A stretch of DNA of 64,000 nt from Plecoglossus altivelis (GCA_036571765.1 BROE01000003.1:5782104-5846103); one strand, 5' to 3'; positions 36,130 to 47,478 are shown, numbered from the stretch's first letter. Numbers and translations: made by a program. The notes: generated by a model not told the origin, from the letters alone.

Positions 36130-36490
36130 GTTTTTAAATGTTTCCTTATTTCAGCCAATGCTTCTGTGGCCTAGAAGCATAAATATGAAAACGTCATGGA
36201 ATTTGACAGATTTTTGCTCATCTATCCCAGCACTTATTGTTGATTAGCCATTTTGATTGACACAATAGTACTGGGCCTGAGGGTGAGAGGTCGGCATGGG
36301 TCTGGTTTGAAATAAAGCTCTAATTATATAACCGCTCTTGGCAGGACGAAAGGTTAACATACTTAAATTTTGAAATACGTTTCTGCTTCTCAGACCAATA
36401 AAAGTTCAAATTCTCAGGGATTAGAGGACTATATATAGACCTGTTCTCATTTAAAGAAGTTTCCTCTGTACATATAAATGTTATTTTATC
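36130..36490. promoter_or_regulatory. AT-rich enhancer-like island with PBX-type site
   Basis: Repeat-free AT-rich DNA flanked by purine repeats and GC-rich sequence. It contains TTGATTAGCC, an exact TGATTGACA at 36254-36262 and CTCTAATTATATAA near 36320. Strong look of a conserved non-coding element; conservation untested. Confidence 0.33.
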
Positions 36491-36745
36491 CCAGACAGAC
36501 AGCTGCCACAGTTGCTATTTGGCCCTCGTTTATCCTGACTGCGAATGACTTCAGTTCCCACAAGTCACGGCGGCACAGAAAGACAAATGTTGTCATGAAC
36601 GTTGGTTGTGTTTGGGGGCGAGAGCCCGCAGTCTCTCACCACCTTAGTTAACTTTCCTGCGGGTCTCGCTGTGGTTAAATCTGTAAAGCCATGGAACCGA
36701 CTCTTCCCCTCCCCTCCGGCTCTGTAGCCGGGTCCTGGTCTGCCT

Positions 36746-37441
36746 GTGGGGGGCTTACCAACCAGACGGCAGCCTTTCCCTAATGCTACTCCTCATCAGG
36801 GTGTTTGTGTAGGTGAGGTCCCCAGCGCTTTACTTTCTCCAGCCACATTTTCCCCTTGCGGCCTGGGGAGTCTGGCGGTGTTGCGGACGTACAATGCTTG
36901 GGTGTGTTGGAATGTAGGCTACCTCAGGTGGCTGCAGTGTGTGCTGCCTGTGGTGAATTATGAGGGGAGGGGGAGGAGGAGGAGGGGGGATGTGGCGAAG
37001 CAGCTTGAGGTGCCAAAGCTTTATTTTGTGACCCAAAAACAGAAGCTCATTAACAATTCATATGAATGCACGTACTTGTCAGTGTTTCTCTCTTGTTCGG
37101 CTCATCCTCCTCTCCCTGCGCTCCCCGATGATCATGATAATGTCATGCTAATGACACGGGTCTTTGGCGTGCGGGCGTGGATTAGGAGATGTCAATCATT
37201 TCTCCCATGGGTTGTGGCGTTTACAGAGCCCTGGAGCAGAGAGGGGTTAGGGGCTGAATCAGGGTGCATGAGAGCGAATCTTTTTATTTGTCTTTTTTTT
37301 TGCCATCCATTGTTCTCAGAATCTGATGGGCGTTTAGCTAGTGGCTCCCTTGGGGTTAACCTTGGCCTCAGCTGTTTTGTCTACAGAGCGAGAGTGAGCG
37401 TATTTATCCTAAATCAGAGTGATGGCATGGCCCTTTTTTAA
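36746..37441 (+). other. Longest repeat-free open frame (231 codons), unrecognised
   Basis: The longest open frame in the window not explained by Ns or simple repeats. Composition is protein-like in places, but no domain, signal peptide or known family is apparent, and no good splice sites frame it. It overlaps the enhancer-like DNA at 36990-37210. By rough calculation a frame this long is expected about 0.1 times in 64 kb at 47% GC, but local depletion of A raises that. Treated as probably non-coding. Confidence 0.12.
36990..37210. promoter_or_regulatory. Enhancer-like island with PBX-type site
   Basis: Homeodomain-like cores (CTCATTAACAATTCATATGA near 37048, ATGATAATGTCATGCTAATGA near 37134) precede an exact TGTCAATCA at 37190-37198, reverse of TGATTGACA. 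Motif-based call. Confidence 0.3.
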
Positions 37442-40140
37442 CGCATTCCCGTCAGTTTTAGACTTGGCATCAGAAGGTGTCACCCTCTCGCCCCCACACG
37501 TAAGATTCTGTGAGCCAGTGCGCAGGACGCTACACCCCCAGAGACTAACTTGTTTTTAAGGTCGACAAAAGAAGGGAGGAAAACTGACGTAAAAGATGGT
37601 TATTCGAGCTGTCGCCTCTCCTCCTTCGTGCTTAATATTCTTAGGGGGAAATGAAATGTTCTCGCTGTTTTTCAAAAAGGCTCGCATTTGTTTTGGATTT
37701 AGCCCCAGGACATGACACTTTTTTGAAGTCAGTTCAGGTTAATCATGTGGAAAGAAGCTGTCCAACATCAAAAGTCCTCTTTATGATATCTAGAATGACT
37801 CACGGTACAAGCGTGCATCCTCAAAGATGAGCGAATAATTCATTTGTTGCACTAAATCGTAGCGATGACCCACACTTGAATGTCAAGTATGTCAAGTACA
37901 GCTGCTTGAATGTTGTCAGTGACAAGAATTGTCTGACTTGATACTGACTTGTGTACATGGATTAAACATTTTATGCAAAATCGGTTGCAAAAACATACTT
38001 CCAATTGGTGCACGCGTGCGCTTGTGAGTCAAAAACGCGTGAAAATGTATGTTGCTCTGATTTATTTATAGTAGATAGCTGTTTCTGTTTTCCTTCCTCC
38101 AAGGCAAGTTATGTATAATTAAATTTCAGGCATCAAAGATTTAACAGTACCGAAGTTGGGTATTTCAAGCAGCATCTAGACATGGTATTCAGAATGTGTA
38201 AAACGAGCAAACGTTACTGTTCCCCCCCAGGCTACACCTGAGCTGTGATTGGCTGAAGCGAGGTAGGAACATGCTTCTCTCAGACCTTCGGAAGCTCACT
38301 TATAGATTTTGCTCATCCTGCACTGTGAATGCCAAGTCCTTGGGGTACCCAAATCACAAAAAGCACCTTGTTCCTTCATTACCCACTCACCCTCACTCCG
38401 TCCCTCCCTCTTTCCATCTCTCTTTCCATCCATCCACTCCCCTCTTTATCCCTCCCTTTATCCCTCCTTTCCTGCCTCCCACTGTCCTCCAACCTCAACA
38501 TGGTACACCAACCCTCCAGTATTCCATCACCCCCTGTGAATATCCAAGCTGTCGAGGCTGACGGTGCCCTGTGCCTCATGCCAGGGCGTGGTTGGAACAG
38601 ATTCGGCCTCCAGGCCACAAACACTCCTCCACTCAAGCCCCCTGCAAACAAGAACTGCCCTGCGGAACTGTCATCTGAATGCTAAGCGCTCTGGACCGCC
38701 TCTCCGGGTCTGTAGTACAATTTCTTTACACCGTATCAGGTTTTGTGCGAGCGCTCATCCTTTTTGGAAGTGCGGATAGCTTCAGAGCTCAAAGGCTGGC
38801 CTAAACAGAGTGGCACGCTTGGGGTTTTGGTTGTTAGTCAGTAGCTGGGAGCGCGGGCTGTGCTGAGATCCCATTTTCAGAACAACCGTATCAAACGATG
38901 TTTAGGTGTGATTCTGTATACAAGGTTAAACTTCCATGCCAGAAAAAACAAATCAGTTAAACTGGTGGAATGTCCGGGCTGGAGAGCTTTGTTGAAACAA
39001 CGACATAGCTTGCCTGTGTCTTAGGGACTCCGTTGCCTTGTAAGGATATGGCAATGCGGCTTGTGACATATTTCTCTGGGGCAACAAAGTGTTGCATTGG
39101 TTATCTTTCACATTATCACTGGGCCTGTGCTTCCAGAAAGGACACTAGCGCCTCGCAGACTAATCGGCCATCTGCACTCCGGGGGTTGAGAAATGTGGCC
39201 GTCAAGCTTTATGGGAACATAAGCTAAACAGGCCTAGCCTTGTCGGAGCGAGAGAGAGAAACCGAGAGAAAGAGAGACCTCGCTGAGCGAGAGACAGCCG
39301 ACTAAAGCTCTCAAATAGTTTTACGTCTGTTCGAGAGACATACAAATCTCCAAACGCCATGCCAAGTTCCTGCAGGATTCATTTGAGCGGAAACTGTGGA
39401 GTTTTCAGCCTCTCCACCCACCCATACCTCCCTTCAACCGTCACAGGACGCTATACTTGGCAGCGGCGTGATGGAAAGCGTGCAGCCGATTGTGAGTGAA
39501 TGAGTGAGTGTGCACTCGCCAGAGACGGGAAGAGATTGTTTGCCGGGGTGTTTTATGTTTGCCAGCAGAGGAGTCAATTCCAATACAATCTGCCTTTTTT
39601 AAAGAGAAATTATTTCATTTATTCTGTTATTTGTACATCACCTAGTTAATTTCTCTGACAGTGTTAAAAAGGCTAGACTCTTTCAGCTAATACTGAGTGT
39701 AGAAATGGAAGAAGAAAACACAGGAGAGGACAAGATAACACATTTCCTGCTTGGAAACTACAGGAAGTAATTGTAAGTTGGTCAGGAAGTAATATCAACC
39801 CCCTATGGACCTCCCGTGCCCTCCATTTGCAAATTGCACTTGTGAAGAAAGAAGCTGAGTCTAAAATGGCATGCTACCATTCTGCACAGTATGTCAGAAA
39901 ATAGTTATTTGAGCGTAGTCCGTTAGCAAGAGTGGATAACGCAGTATGAAAAAGAACTGACTGCACCTTATAGCACTTTGCAGAATCCAAGCCATCAAGC
40001 TTTTCTGTCCATTCATACTCCAACTATTTTTCTTTGTGGAAGACTGCATACATGCTCATACGACGAGCTGAGAGTCCGTCGGTCTGAATCTCCCAGCATA
40101 ACAGGACATGCTGAATTTGCATTCAATATGTAGGCTAAAG
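37442..40140. other. Mostly unique, repeat-poor DNA
   Basis: No gene recognised. 37560-38200 is AT-rich with enhancer-like texture; 38385-38490 is a pyrimidine-rich TCCC/CCAT tract; a GAGAGA patch lies at 39248-39295. An octamer ATTTGCAT is at 40115-40122. Confidence 0.45.
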
Positions 40141-40145
40141 CAAAG

Positions 40146-40163
40146 TAGTTAGCATGCTAACTA
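40146..40163. repeat. Perfect 18-bp palindrome
   Basis: TAGTTAGCATGCTAACTA reads the same on both strands with no spacer. About 0.24 perfect 18-bp palindromes are expected in 64 kb of random sequence. Confidence 0.97.
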
Positions 40164-40239
40164 GCGCTGCAGTCCCCACTGTCAGTTAACTCGAAGACCA
40201 TGGAGGGTCCGGTCCGCTCAGTGCAGCTGCTGGCAGCCT

Positions 40240-40440
40240 TATCACACTGCTGGGAGTCACGAGTCACTTTTTTATTTGGATGTGAAGAGCTATATAAATA
40301 ATGAAATGGAGCTAGTAATTGTCGGTCCTCGGTAATTAGGAGCAGCCTGTCAGCCTGCTAAGTCGTTGCTTCAGCCTGATAGGGATGCAACGAGGACAGT
40401 AATTACTATTATCTGTGGGGGTTGTTGACACAACAATAAT
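40240..40440. promoter_or_regulatory. Enhancer-like island rich in TAATTA/TAATTG cores
   Basis: Dense homeodomain-like cores (ATAAATAATGAAATGG, CTAGTAATTG, GGTAATTAGG, AGTAATTACTATTA) between 40285 and 40415 in repeat-free DNA. Likely regulatory; conservation untested. Confidence 0.33.
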
Positions 40441-40717
40441 CCCGTCTTCAGTCCGGATAGTTTGGTTTTCGTTCATCACCTCCACTTTTCCAGACCGAGT
40501 TGCGCATGTTTCTCGAAGCTTTATCTTAGCCGGCGTCGATGCTGAAATCTCATCGTCCGCTCGCCAGCAGTCAAACCCTGGGTTTGGAGTTTTCTGCCTG
40601 GTGACTTTGAGATCCTCGTCCATATTTTCATTAGTCAAACAGTTTGACTCTTTCCCTGCGAGCGGTGTGACGCCCAACCATAAACAGCATTATCAACCAT
40701 CTCAGTGGGTTTTCTAA
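40336..40717. other. Overlapping open frames on both strands, unrecognised
   Basis: A reverse frame of 113 codons (40677-40336) and a forward frame of 100 codons (40415-40717) overlap. Both have balanced amino-acid composition, but neither contains a motif I recognise and no convincing splice sites were found. Chance is the default explanation. Confidence 0.1.
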
Positions 40718-41399
40718 TACCCCTGTAATCCTGTCATTTCATTCATGGATACCTCCAGGGTTAGGGTGGGCTTGCGGCATATCCGCCTGCTTGTCTGTGC
40801 TCCTCTGTGTGAGAGATTGGATTCTCCCTCGTTTCCCCTGACCACACACAGATAGACAGAACACACTACACGCACGCTCGAACACTCGCGCACGCATACA
40901 GAACGCACCTCGCACACCCTCGCAAACAAACGTGCTGGGGGTGTTAGATCGACAGGGCGGATGGGGGTTGGACTGTATAGAATTGGAGGCGCATAGGAAA
41001 CTTTAGGACAGTCTATAGGGCAGCAAACATTCATTCCCAGGTATGGGGTAATCATCCCTCACACCTGGAACCCTGGGAACCTGCATGGGACCTAACCAGC
41101 GCTATCCATCTCCCAGCCGTAGACGACGGCCATTAACCTGAAAAGCAGGTTTGTAGGAATCCTGTACCCGACAGCCTCTCTGCTCTACCAGATAAAGTGA
41201 AGATCATACAAGTGGAATAGCGTTATTCGGGGTTGCTGGGGGAACGAAAATGAGGTGTGTGTGTGTGTGTGGAGAGGTGGGGGTGGCTTTGGAACAGGGA
41301 TGCCTGCCGTCTCCTGCACACCGCTAGTCTCTGTTTCCCTCGCTGTGTAAATTGTACTGTCCCTGAATTAAACATCAGCGTTGGCAGTGCACCGCCCCA

Positions 41400-41560
41400 G
41401 GCGTGATGGACATTCAAACATATTGGCGGCCCGAGAAAATGACTTTTTAAGTAGGCTATTTATGGCAGCAAGATATTGTGTTCATTTTATTATAATAAAA
41501 CATCCATTAGGTTCTGAGTGAATGACACAAGGGAGCAGGCGACAGCTCAAGGTAATAATG
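41400..41560. promoter_or_regulatory. AT-rich enhancer-like stretch
   Basis: Repeat-free AT-rich sequence (TATTTATGG, TTTTATTATAATAAAAC, GGTAATAATGACTTGG) inside more GC-rich, repeat-bearing DNA. Motif- and composition-based only. Confidence 0.25.
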
Positions 41561-41982
41561 ACTTGGAGTCTAGTCTTCAACCAGCCAAGAAACAGCCTCG
41601 CTCCTGAATATTAGTTTCCTTTGTAGTGAGAGAGCGCGAGCGAGAGAGAGCAAGGCAGGGAGCGCAGATACGCACGATACGGTTCACAGGGAGTAATAAA
41701 GAAATATATCTGTTTTTATTGTGCTTCTATGACAAAGTGCTGTTTTAGGGCTAGTAAAAGGAGCTGAAACACGGCATAAAATCATATTATGGGCCATTAG
41801 AGTCTGCCCGGGGTAAGCGTTGTCAGCGGTAACCGGGGCCTGGGGGAGGGGTGCCGGAGGGGGCGGGGGGGGCGTGTGGTTGGAGGGAAGGAGGAGGGAC
41901 GTGGGAGAGTTCTACCTCTGATCTCCTCTTTGGCTGCTCACTAATTGAATTGTCTGACATCACTGCTGCCACTCGTCCTCCG

Positions 41983-41996
41983 GTTGCCAGGGGAAC
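41983..41996. promoter_or_regulatory. RFX X-box-like motif
   Basis: GTTGCCAGGGGAAC matches the X-box with a 2-nt spacer and one mismatch. Confidence 0.2.
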
Positions 41997-42218
41997 GGAG
42001 GAAGCGGTGGTCTGTCGCTTTGGCAGGAAAGGGAAAACGGGAAATGATGAGGTGCAGTGATGGCTTTTAACATGGCTACGTGGGTGTCTGATATGAGACA
42101 CGAGGCGGAGTGATGGAGGGGGGTCTGTTGATTGAGTCACGATGGCTCCCTCCATAACTAGGTCCAGACCATCAGAAACAGTCCTCTGACATCCTAAACA
42201 AACTTTCTTGGTTCGAGT

Positions 42219-42940
42219 TTATCCAGAGAACCCCCCTCTCCCCCTCCACTCCTCCTCCTTTGTGAAGCAGCTGTGGCCCACAGCCTTGACACATGATGGA
42301 GGACGTGTCAGAGTCTCCTGACCCTGAGTCCCTGCCTCTGTCTCTGTAGTCCTGAGCACCAGAGACCTGACCCTCTCCCCTGCAGGCCTTCCCCCAGTGG
42401 ACATCATCAGGGCTGGGGGCTGACACAGGAAGGTCCTGCCCCAGCCCAGTGGAGCCTTTAAAGTGGCCCCCCCGGGATACCCCCCTTCAGTCGGTAGGGG
42501 GGCAGCGGGCATACCAAAGCTGCTCAGGAATGTCCTCTGGGGGCACTTTTGCCTCCTTGACCGCCCCCCCCCCTCCCCATTCTTTTTTTTCCACTTCCTT
42601 CCACCAACCCCCTGACTTCCCCTCCCTCCCTTCCCTTCCCTCCCCGAGCATGCCACTCCTCCTCCTCCGCCCTTTACAGTCATGTTTGAAAAGAAGGGTT
42701 TGCTTTGTGTTCTGGGGTGCACTTTTTTGTTACCCTGTCCAAGCAGCCAGAAGAGGAGGGGGGGGGCATAGTGGGTGGAGGCATTGAGAGGGGGGCGGGG
42801 GAAGCTTAAGCGAGAAATACGAAACAGCCAGACGCGGAATCCAAGGCATCCTGAGTTAAACCAGATGTGTGTCCAGTTCACCCTCCTCGCTCTTCTGTCT
42901 CCCCCAAACATACACACACACACACACACACACACACCTC
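42219..42940. repeat. Low-complexity C/T- and CA-rich DNA
   Basis: C-rich and CT-rich patches (42560-42670), a G7 run near 42760 and (CA)n at 42909-42937. A 238-codon reverse frame spans it; its Cys/Val, Gly and Arg-rich stretches come from these repeats. Confidence 0.7.
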
Positions 42941-43017
42941 AACCCCCCTCACCACTACCCGGCCCTCTCCAGGCTAGCTGCCCCTCATAACAAAGTGACG
43001 CCAGATGAGATAAGAAC

Positions 43018-43025
43018 GCAGATAG
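43018..43025 (+). repeat. Left 8-bp target-site duplication
   Basis: GCAGATAG, repeated exactly at 43159-43166 on the other side of the MITE. Eight-bp duplications are the hallmark of hAT insertion. Confidence 0.85.
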
Positions 43026-43158
43026 TACGGCTGCAACGATTATTTCAATAATCGATCAATCTGTCGATAATTTTTACGATAAATCGATGAATCGAAAAGA
43101 AAAACCATTGCCAACTCTTTTAATAATCGAGTTTGAGCGATTCGTTGTCGCAGCCCTA
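43026..43158. mobile_element. Non-autonomous hAT-type MITE, 133 bp
   Basis: Left end TACGGCTGCAACGATT; the reverse complement of the right end starts TAGGGCTGCGACAACGA, so the termini are imperfect inverted repeats. The interior is AT-rich with repeated AATCGAT/ATCGATGAATCG motifs and has no coding capacity. Exact 8-bp duplications flank it (GCAGATAG). The GGGCTGCAACGATT-type terminus is common in fish hAT MITEs. The first bases are mutated (TACGG versus TAGGG), so this copy is old; mobility would need a transposase in trans. Confidence 0.85.
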
Positions 43159-43166
43159 GCAGATAG
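43159..43166 (+). repeat. Right 8-bp target-site duplication
   Basis: GCAGATAG, identical to 43018-43025. Confidence 0.85.
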
Positions 43167-43620
43167 CGCGAGGGCCTGGCCCGAGAGACCCCATGGCAGG
43201 CTTGTTTACGTTGGGTGGCCCCTCCCTTTCCTGGATGCGGAGGCCGAGCTGGAGCGTGTCTGCAATGCCTCCCAGTTGGCCCGGACTGCAGAGAACGAGC
43301 GGCGACATCACGTCTCCCCTCGCAGCCCTCTGATCTCAACCTCCAGCTCGCTGCTCCCCTTGCTTTTAGCTTCACGATGCTTTCCTGTGTAAGCTGCTTT
43401 TTGCAAAGTGAAATATGGTTTTGAACCTCTCCAGCTGCTGTGGGGGCATCAGGGGTTTCTAGTTGCATGACTGCATGACCCTGGTGTGAGGAGAGATGAG
43501 TGGTTGAAGAGCTGGAAGCGACACAACTATTAAAAGCTTGTGATGTGCAAATCGGCCTTAGTGTTGTACTGTTATAACACTTCCATCCAAGGGAGTGGTG
43601 TTAGTTGGTTAGGCAAAAAT
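43167..43620. other. Unique non-coding DNA
   Basis: No gene recognised. Frames up to 142 codons on the reverse strand cross the MITE and have no known domain. Confidence 0.45.
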
Positions 43621-43812
43621 GTGCGCGTGTGTGTGTGTGTGTGTGTGTACATGTATATCATGCAGAAGCAATCAGCAGAGAAAATGGTGAGCTGCTGCTT
43701 TGAAGTCCCAGCAGAGTTTTCCTATTCCCAAATACCAGAGTCAGAACGGCAGGTCCACACACACACTCATGCTTACTCGCTCTCTTTCTCACACGCACAC
43801 ACACACACACAC
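43621..43812. repeat. (TG)n and (CA)n blocks
   Basis: TG at 43621-43648 and CA at 43790-43812, plus shorter CA patches, separated by unique DNA. Confidence 0.93.
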
Positions 43813-44104
43813 CATCACTTTCACTATCTCTCACATGCACACACTTGTGCTCTCTTTCTTACACACCCACACTTACTCTCTCACGCTCACAGAGAGACAT
43901 CCTTGCCGAGTGCAGAACAAGTGGCCATTAACATAGAGCAGGAGAGCGGGGTGCCACAGGGTGCACCCTGCCTTGCCACCCTCGCCACGCTCGCTGGCCC
44001 TGCCTGAAAGCCTGAGAGAGGCTGTGCTGTCATCCTCAAACCCGTGTAATTGCATTTTTTTCTCCCCATGCAGAAAGTCTAATGTAAGATACGGCGAAAT
44101 GTAC

Positions 44105-44106
<2 letters not shown>

Positions 44107-44147
<41 letters not shown>
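44107..44147. repeat. (CT)20 microsatellite
   Basis: A pure 41-bp CT run followed by ACGACGACGAC. Confidence 0.97.
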
Positions 44148-44148
<1 letters not shown>

Positions 44149-44289
44149 GACGACGACCTCCTCCCTTTTCTCAGTTCTTTCATGTTGTAATCTGGAGTGT
44201 GGAGAGGAAATTAATTGGGTCACAGTTTAACAGTGATCTGGAGGGGGGCTCCTGTGGTTCAGCCGGCTGTGTGTGTTTCAGAGGGGAGG

Positions 44290-44349
44290 CAGCCTCACTC
44301 TCTCACCCTGCAGCCTCACTCTCTCACCCTGCAGTCTCTCTCTCACCCT
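44290..44349. repeat. 21-bp tandem repeat, about 2.8 copies
   Basis: CAGCCTCACTCTCTCACCCTG occurs at 44290-44310 and 44311-44331 without mismatch, then a shortened variant to 44349. The 21-bp length is a multiple of 3, so frames stay open (repeated Ser/Leu/His/Pro). Confidence 0.92.
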
Positions 44350-45094
44350 ATTGCTGTGCAAGATCTCACCTTGTTGCTCTGCAAACCAGAAGTGCCGGCC
44401 TGGGCGTCTGTTCCCCAGAATCCTGTAGCTCCGCTCTCGCACACTCAGGCATTACGCGGTAAAAGCACGCATCACACCCCACTGCTAATCAAACCGAGTT
44501 TGTTTTTACAAATCGACCCCCTGGTGTTGTGGTGCCTCAAACCATACAGGGGTGACTCGACCTCCTAGCGCTGCATGGGTCCGCGTGAGCCAGAGGAACA
44601 AGCAAGCACAGGGTGGGCTTGCCTCAAAGTTATTACTAGACAGCCTAGCGGTTAGCTTTTGGCTTCAGAAGTGGTTTGTTCTAATGGCCGCCCTTCTCCA
44701 GACCAAGCCAAATAGCTCCACAGTGCACACTTGAAGCTAGGTAGATTGCCATCCGGTGTCTACGCCACTCGGTTGAAATCAAGTGTGTGAGAAGGAGCGA
44801 GTAAACCGCTTGACACAGCGGTTCAAATGGAAAAATGGCCTTGTTGTGTGGCTGGTCGGGCTTGTGAATCAATGTGCTTCTGTTGAAGGGGGGAGGTGTT
44901 TTTCTCTCTGTGGTTCTGTGTGGCAGAGCTCTCTGTCTGCCTTCTTCATCCCCAGCCTTCTGTCTGTTCTCCAGACTAGACCTGGCCAGGCCAGGGCAGG
45001 CCAGGCTAGGGCTGCTGATTTATAGCCCACCGGGGTAATGGGTCGGAACTGAGATTTGTGTCTATGGTGCTGTGACCGCGCTTGTGCAGGCTCA
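44350..45094. other. Unique non-coding DNA
   Basis: No gene recognised. A small CCAGG-rich patch (GGCCAGGCCAGGGCAGG) lies near 44986. Confidence 0.45.
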
Positions 45095-45335
45095 TTGGGC
45101 CTCTCTCTTCTCTTTCTCCTCGCTCCCTCTCTCATCCCCTTTGCCTCTACCACTCTCAGCTCATCTCTCTCCCCCCCCCTCTCTCCCCCTTCCTCTCTCT
45201 CCCCCACTCTTCATCTGACTGACCGACTGCCCTGACCAGGCTCTCAGCGTCTCTGCCCTCCGCTCCCCATCCATCTTCATCCCTCCATCTCTCCTCTCTC
45301 CCTTTTCCGCCCGCCAGATGGATGGGTAGACGGGG
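45095..45335. repeat. Pyrimidine-rich tract
   Basis: CT- and C-rich low-complexity sequence, with the reverse strand giving Arg/Glu/Gly frames. Confidence 0.75.
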
Positions 45336-45484
45336 GCACAGGGGCGCAGACTCACCTCCAGACGAGGCCAGAGCCTTGACTCAACTCCTTCCCCCCCTCA
45401 GGCATCGCTGCTGCCTCGCCCCGCCTCCACACACACACAAACCCGGCGCCTTGCCTGTTGGCCCCACTCGGCAGGCAGGGGAGC

Positions 45485-45508
45485 TGTGTGTGTGTGTGTG
45501 TGTGTGTG
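45485..45508. repeat. (TG)12 microsatellite
   Basis: A 24-bp TG run. Confidence 0.95.
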
Positions 45509-45589
45509 GAACTGTGTTAATTAGCACGGGCGTCTGGAGACCCCGGCATGTTATCTCCACCACAACACCCCCCGCAACCCCACCCCACA

Positions 45590-45875
45590 ACCCAACCTTT
45601 TCTCTCTCTCCCTCTCTCCCTCTTTCTCTCTCTTTCTCACTCTTATTTCTCACTACTTCTTTCTTTTTTTTCTTTATCTGTCTCACTGCTACCTTTCCAT
45701 TATTTTCTCTCACAAATCTGCACACCCTCCTTTTCCCTTTTTAACTTTTTCTCTGTCCCCCACTTTGTCTTTCCCCACTTCTTACCTTCCACTCTCTCCG
45801 GCTCGATCTAGCTCTTCCCACTCCCCCCCCTCTCTCTCTCACTCAATCTCTCGTTCTCTCTCTCCCCGGACTCTC
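45590..45875. repeat. Pyrimidine-rich tract
   Basis: About 285 bp dominated by C and T, with CTCTCC and TTTCTC units. Ser/Leu/Phe frames through it are compositional. Confidence 0.8.
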
Positions 45876-47478
45876 TGGAGAGTGTTCCCATGTCGCTTGC
45901 TTTGCCAGGTTTGTGGTGGATGTCGTTGCCAGCTGTCTCTACTATGGATGGCTGGCAGCCTCCCATATCTTCCCCCTGTTGTTATCCCCTCGTTTATTCC
46001 TTTATTTCCATTTACTTTTCACCCCCCCCCCCTCTGCAAAGCATGTTGTTGATATTGAGTCTGAGGGGCTCTTGGGGGCCGGGCCGATAGCCCTCGCTGG
46101 CACCAAGGACCCTGGGCATCAAGGTCAGGCAGAGAGGATAGTGCCCAGGTCTGCTGGAGGGGCCCATCTTGCCATGCCAGTTCTGCAATCTGTGCCTGGT
46201 GTGTTAAACACAAAACAGCCTGTGTTCCCCTCCTCCTCCTCCTCCCCGCTCCAGCAGCACATTTGGCTTCTGCAGCGGCCCGAAAAAGGTCAAAGAGGCG
46301 CTAACCATACAAAGGAAGCTCTGTGGACGTAGAGACGGACAACTTGATCAATCTAACTTTTAGCTTGACCTTTTTTTTTTTCTTTCTCCCCTCCTCTTCA
46401 AAGAAGCGTTTCCGTTCGGAAGTCCGTCTGGCTGGCGTCCCGGGCCCTCGTTTTGAGGTTGACGCGGGTGCGGAGGAGTTCTAAGGTCCCCGTGAGAGTA
46501 GAAGCGGAGCAAAGCGGAGTTGCAGACAGCGTGCAAGCTGTTTCACACAGCCTGACCCGAACACACAGGGACATGTTGGGATGTTATTACAAGACATGTG
46601 TTGGAGCTTTCTCTGTCTGGCCTGTTCTGCTGCAACCCAGACCCAGAGTTCATCGTGAAGTGATGAGGGACTGTGTGTGTGTGTGGGTGGGGCTATGTGT
46701 GTTTACACTCTGTGTGCAAGTTATTCTTATACGGTAGGCTGTTTAATCTGCGTATGTGTGTAACCATGTGAGGCTCCCCATGAACAGTGTGTAAAACTCC
46801 ACTGTCCTCTAGTTGACCCTGGTCTCCTTTGACATCCTCGGCTGAGCCGAGTGGAAAGCAGACCATCTCCAAATAAAGATATGAAATCCCCCCCCCACAC
46901 AAAAAAATAGGACTCCTCTGTCCCTGTCTGCTCCTCTCTCTCTCTTTATCTCTTTCTCTTTCTCTCTCACTTTCTCTCTCACTTGCTTCCACCCATCCAC
47001 ACATACGCACTGCCAAGTTCACACTCAGCCGCACCCCAGTTCATAAATTGAGCTCACTTGGCCTTTGCTTGTATCAATTAATCTGCACTGGCTGTGTGGG
47101 CTTTACGAGCAAAACACTCTCGGCTCTCCTGATTGTAGCTTTAAATAACGCCTGTGCAAGTCCATGTCATTAGTTCCTTCCCCTCGGTCATTGGGCAGAC
47201 TGTCTTTGTATGTCTGTCTGTCTGCCTGTATGTCTTTCGGTCTTTCTCTCTCTTTCTCCCCTTTATAATTTTGAGACCCTTTTGCTTCTTTCTTCTCCTC
47301 CCTCGCTGCCATCTTCTTCTCTTCACAACTGTCTCCCTGCTCTCCCTCCCAAAGCTCTGGAGCTTTCCAGAGGCTTGTCGTTTCAGAGATCCCCTTAAGA
47401 TGTGCCACTTTGATAGCCCTTGTTAGGGCCTGTTCAATTCACCACCAGGGATTTGTCTTGCTTTTCCACACTAAGCCA

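Noticed and set aside
42341..42423. Possible terminal coding exon after CTGTAG or CTGCAG
   Set aside because: The short frame reads plausibly, but it lies in C-rich DNA with several equally good AGs and no recognised protein.
42219..42935. 238-codon reverse frame
   Set aside because: It is built from (CA)n, C-rich and purine-rich low complexity (Cys/Val, Gly and Arg/Lys runs); no domain recognised.
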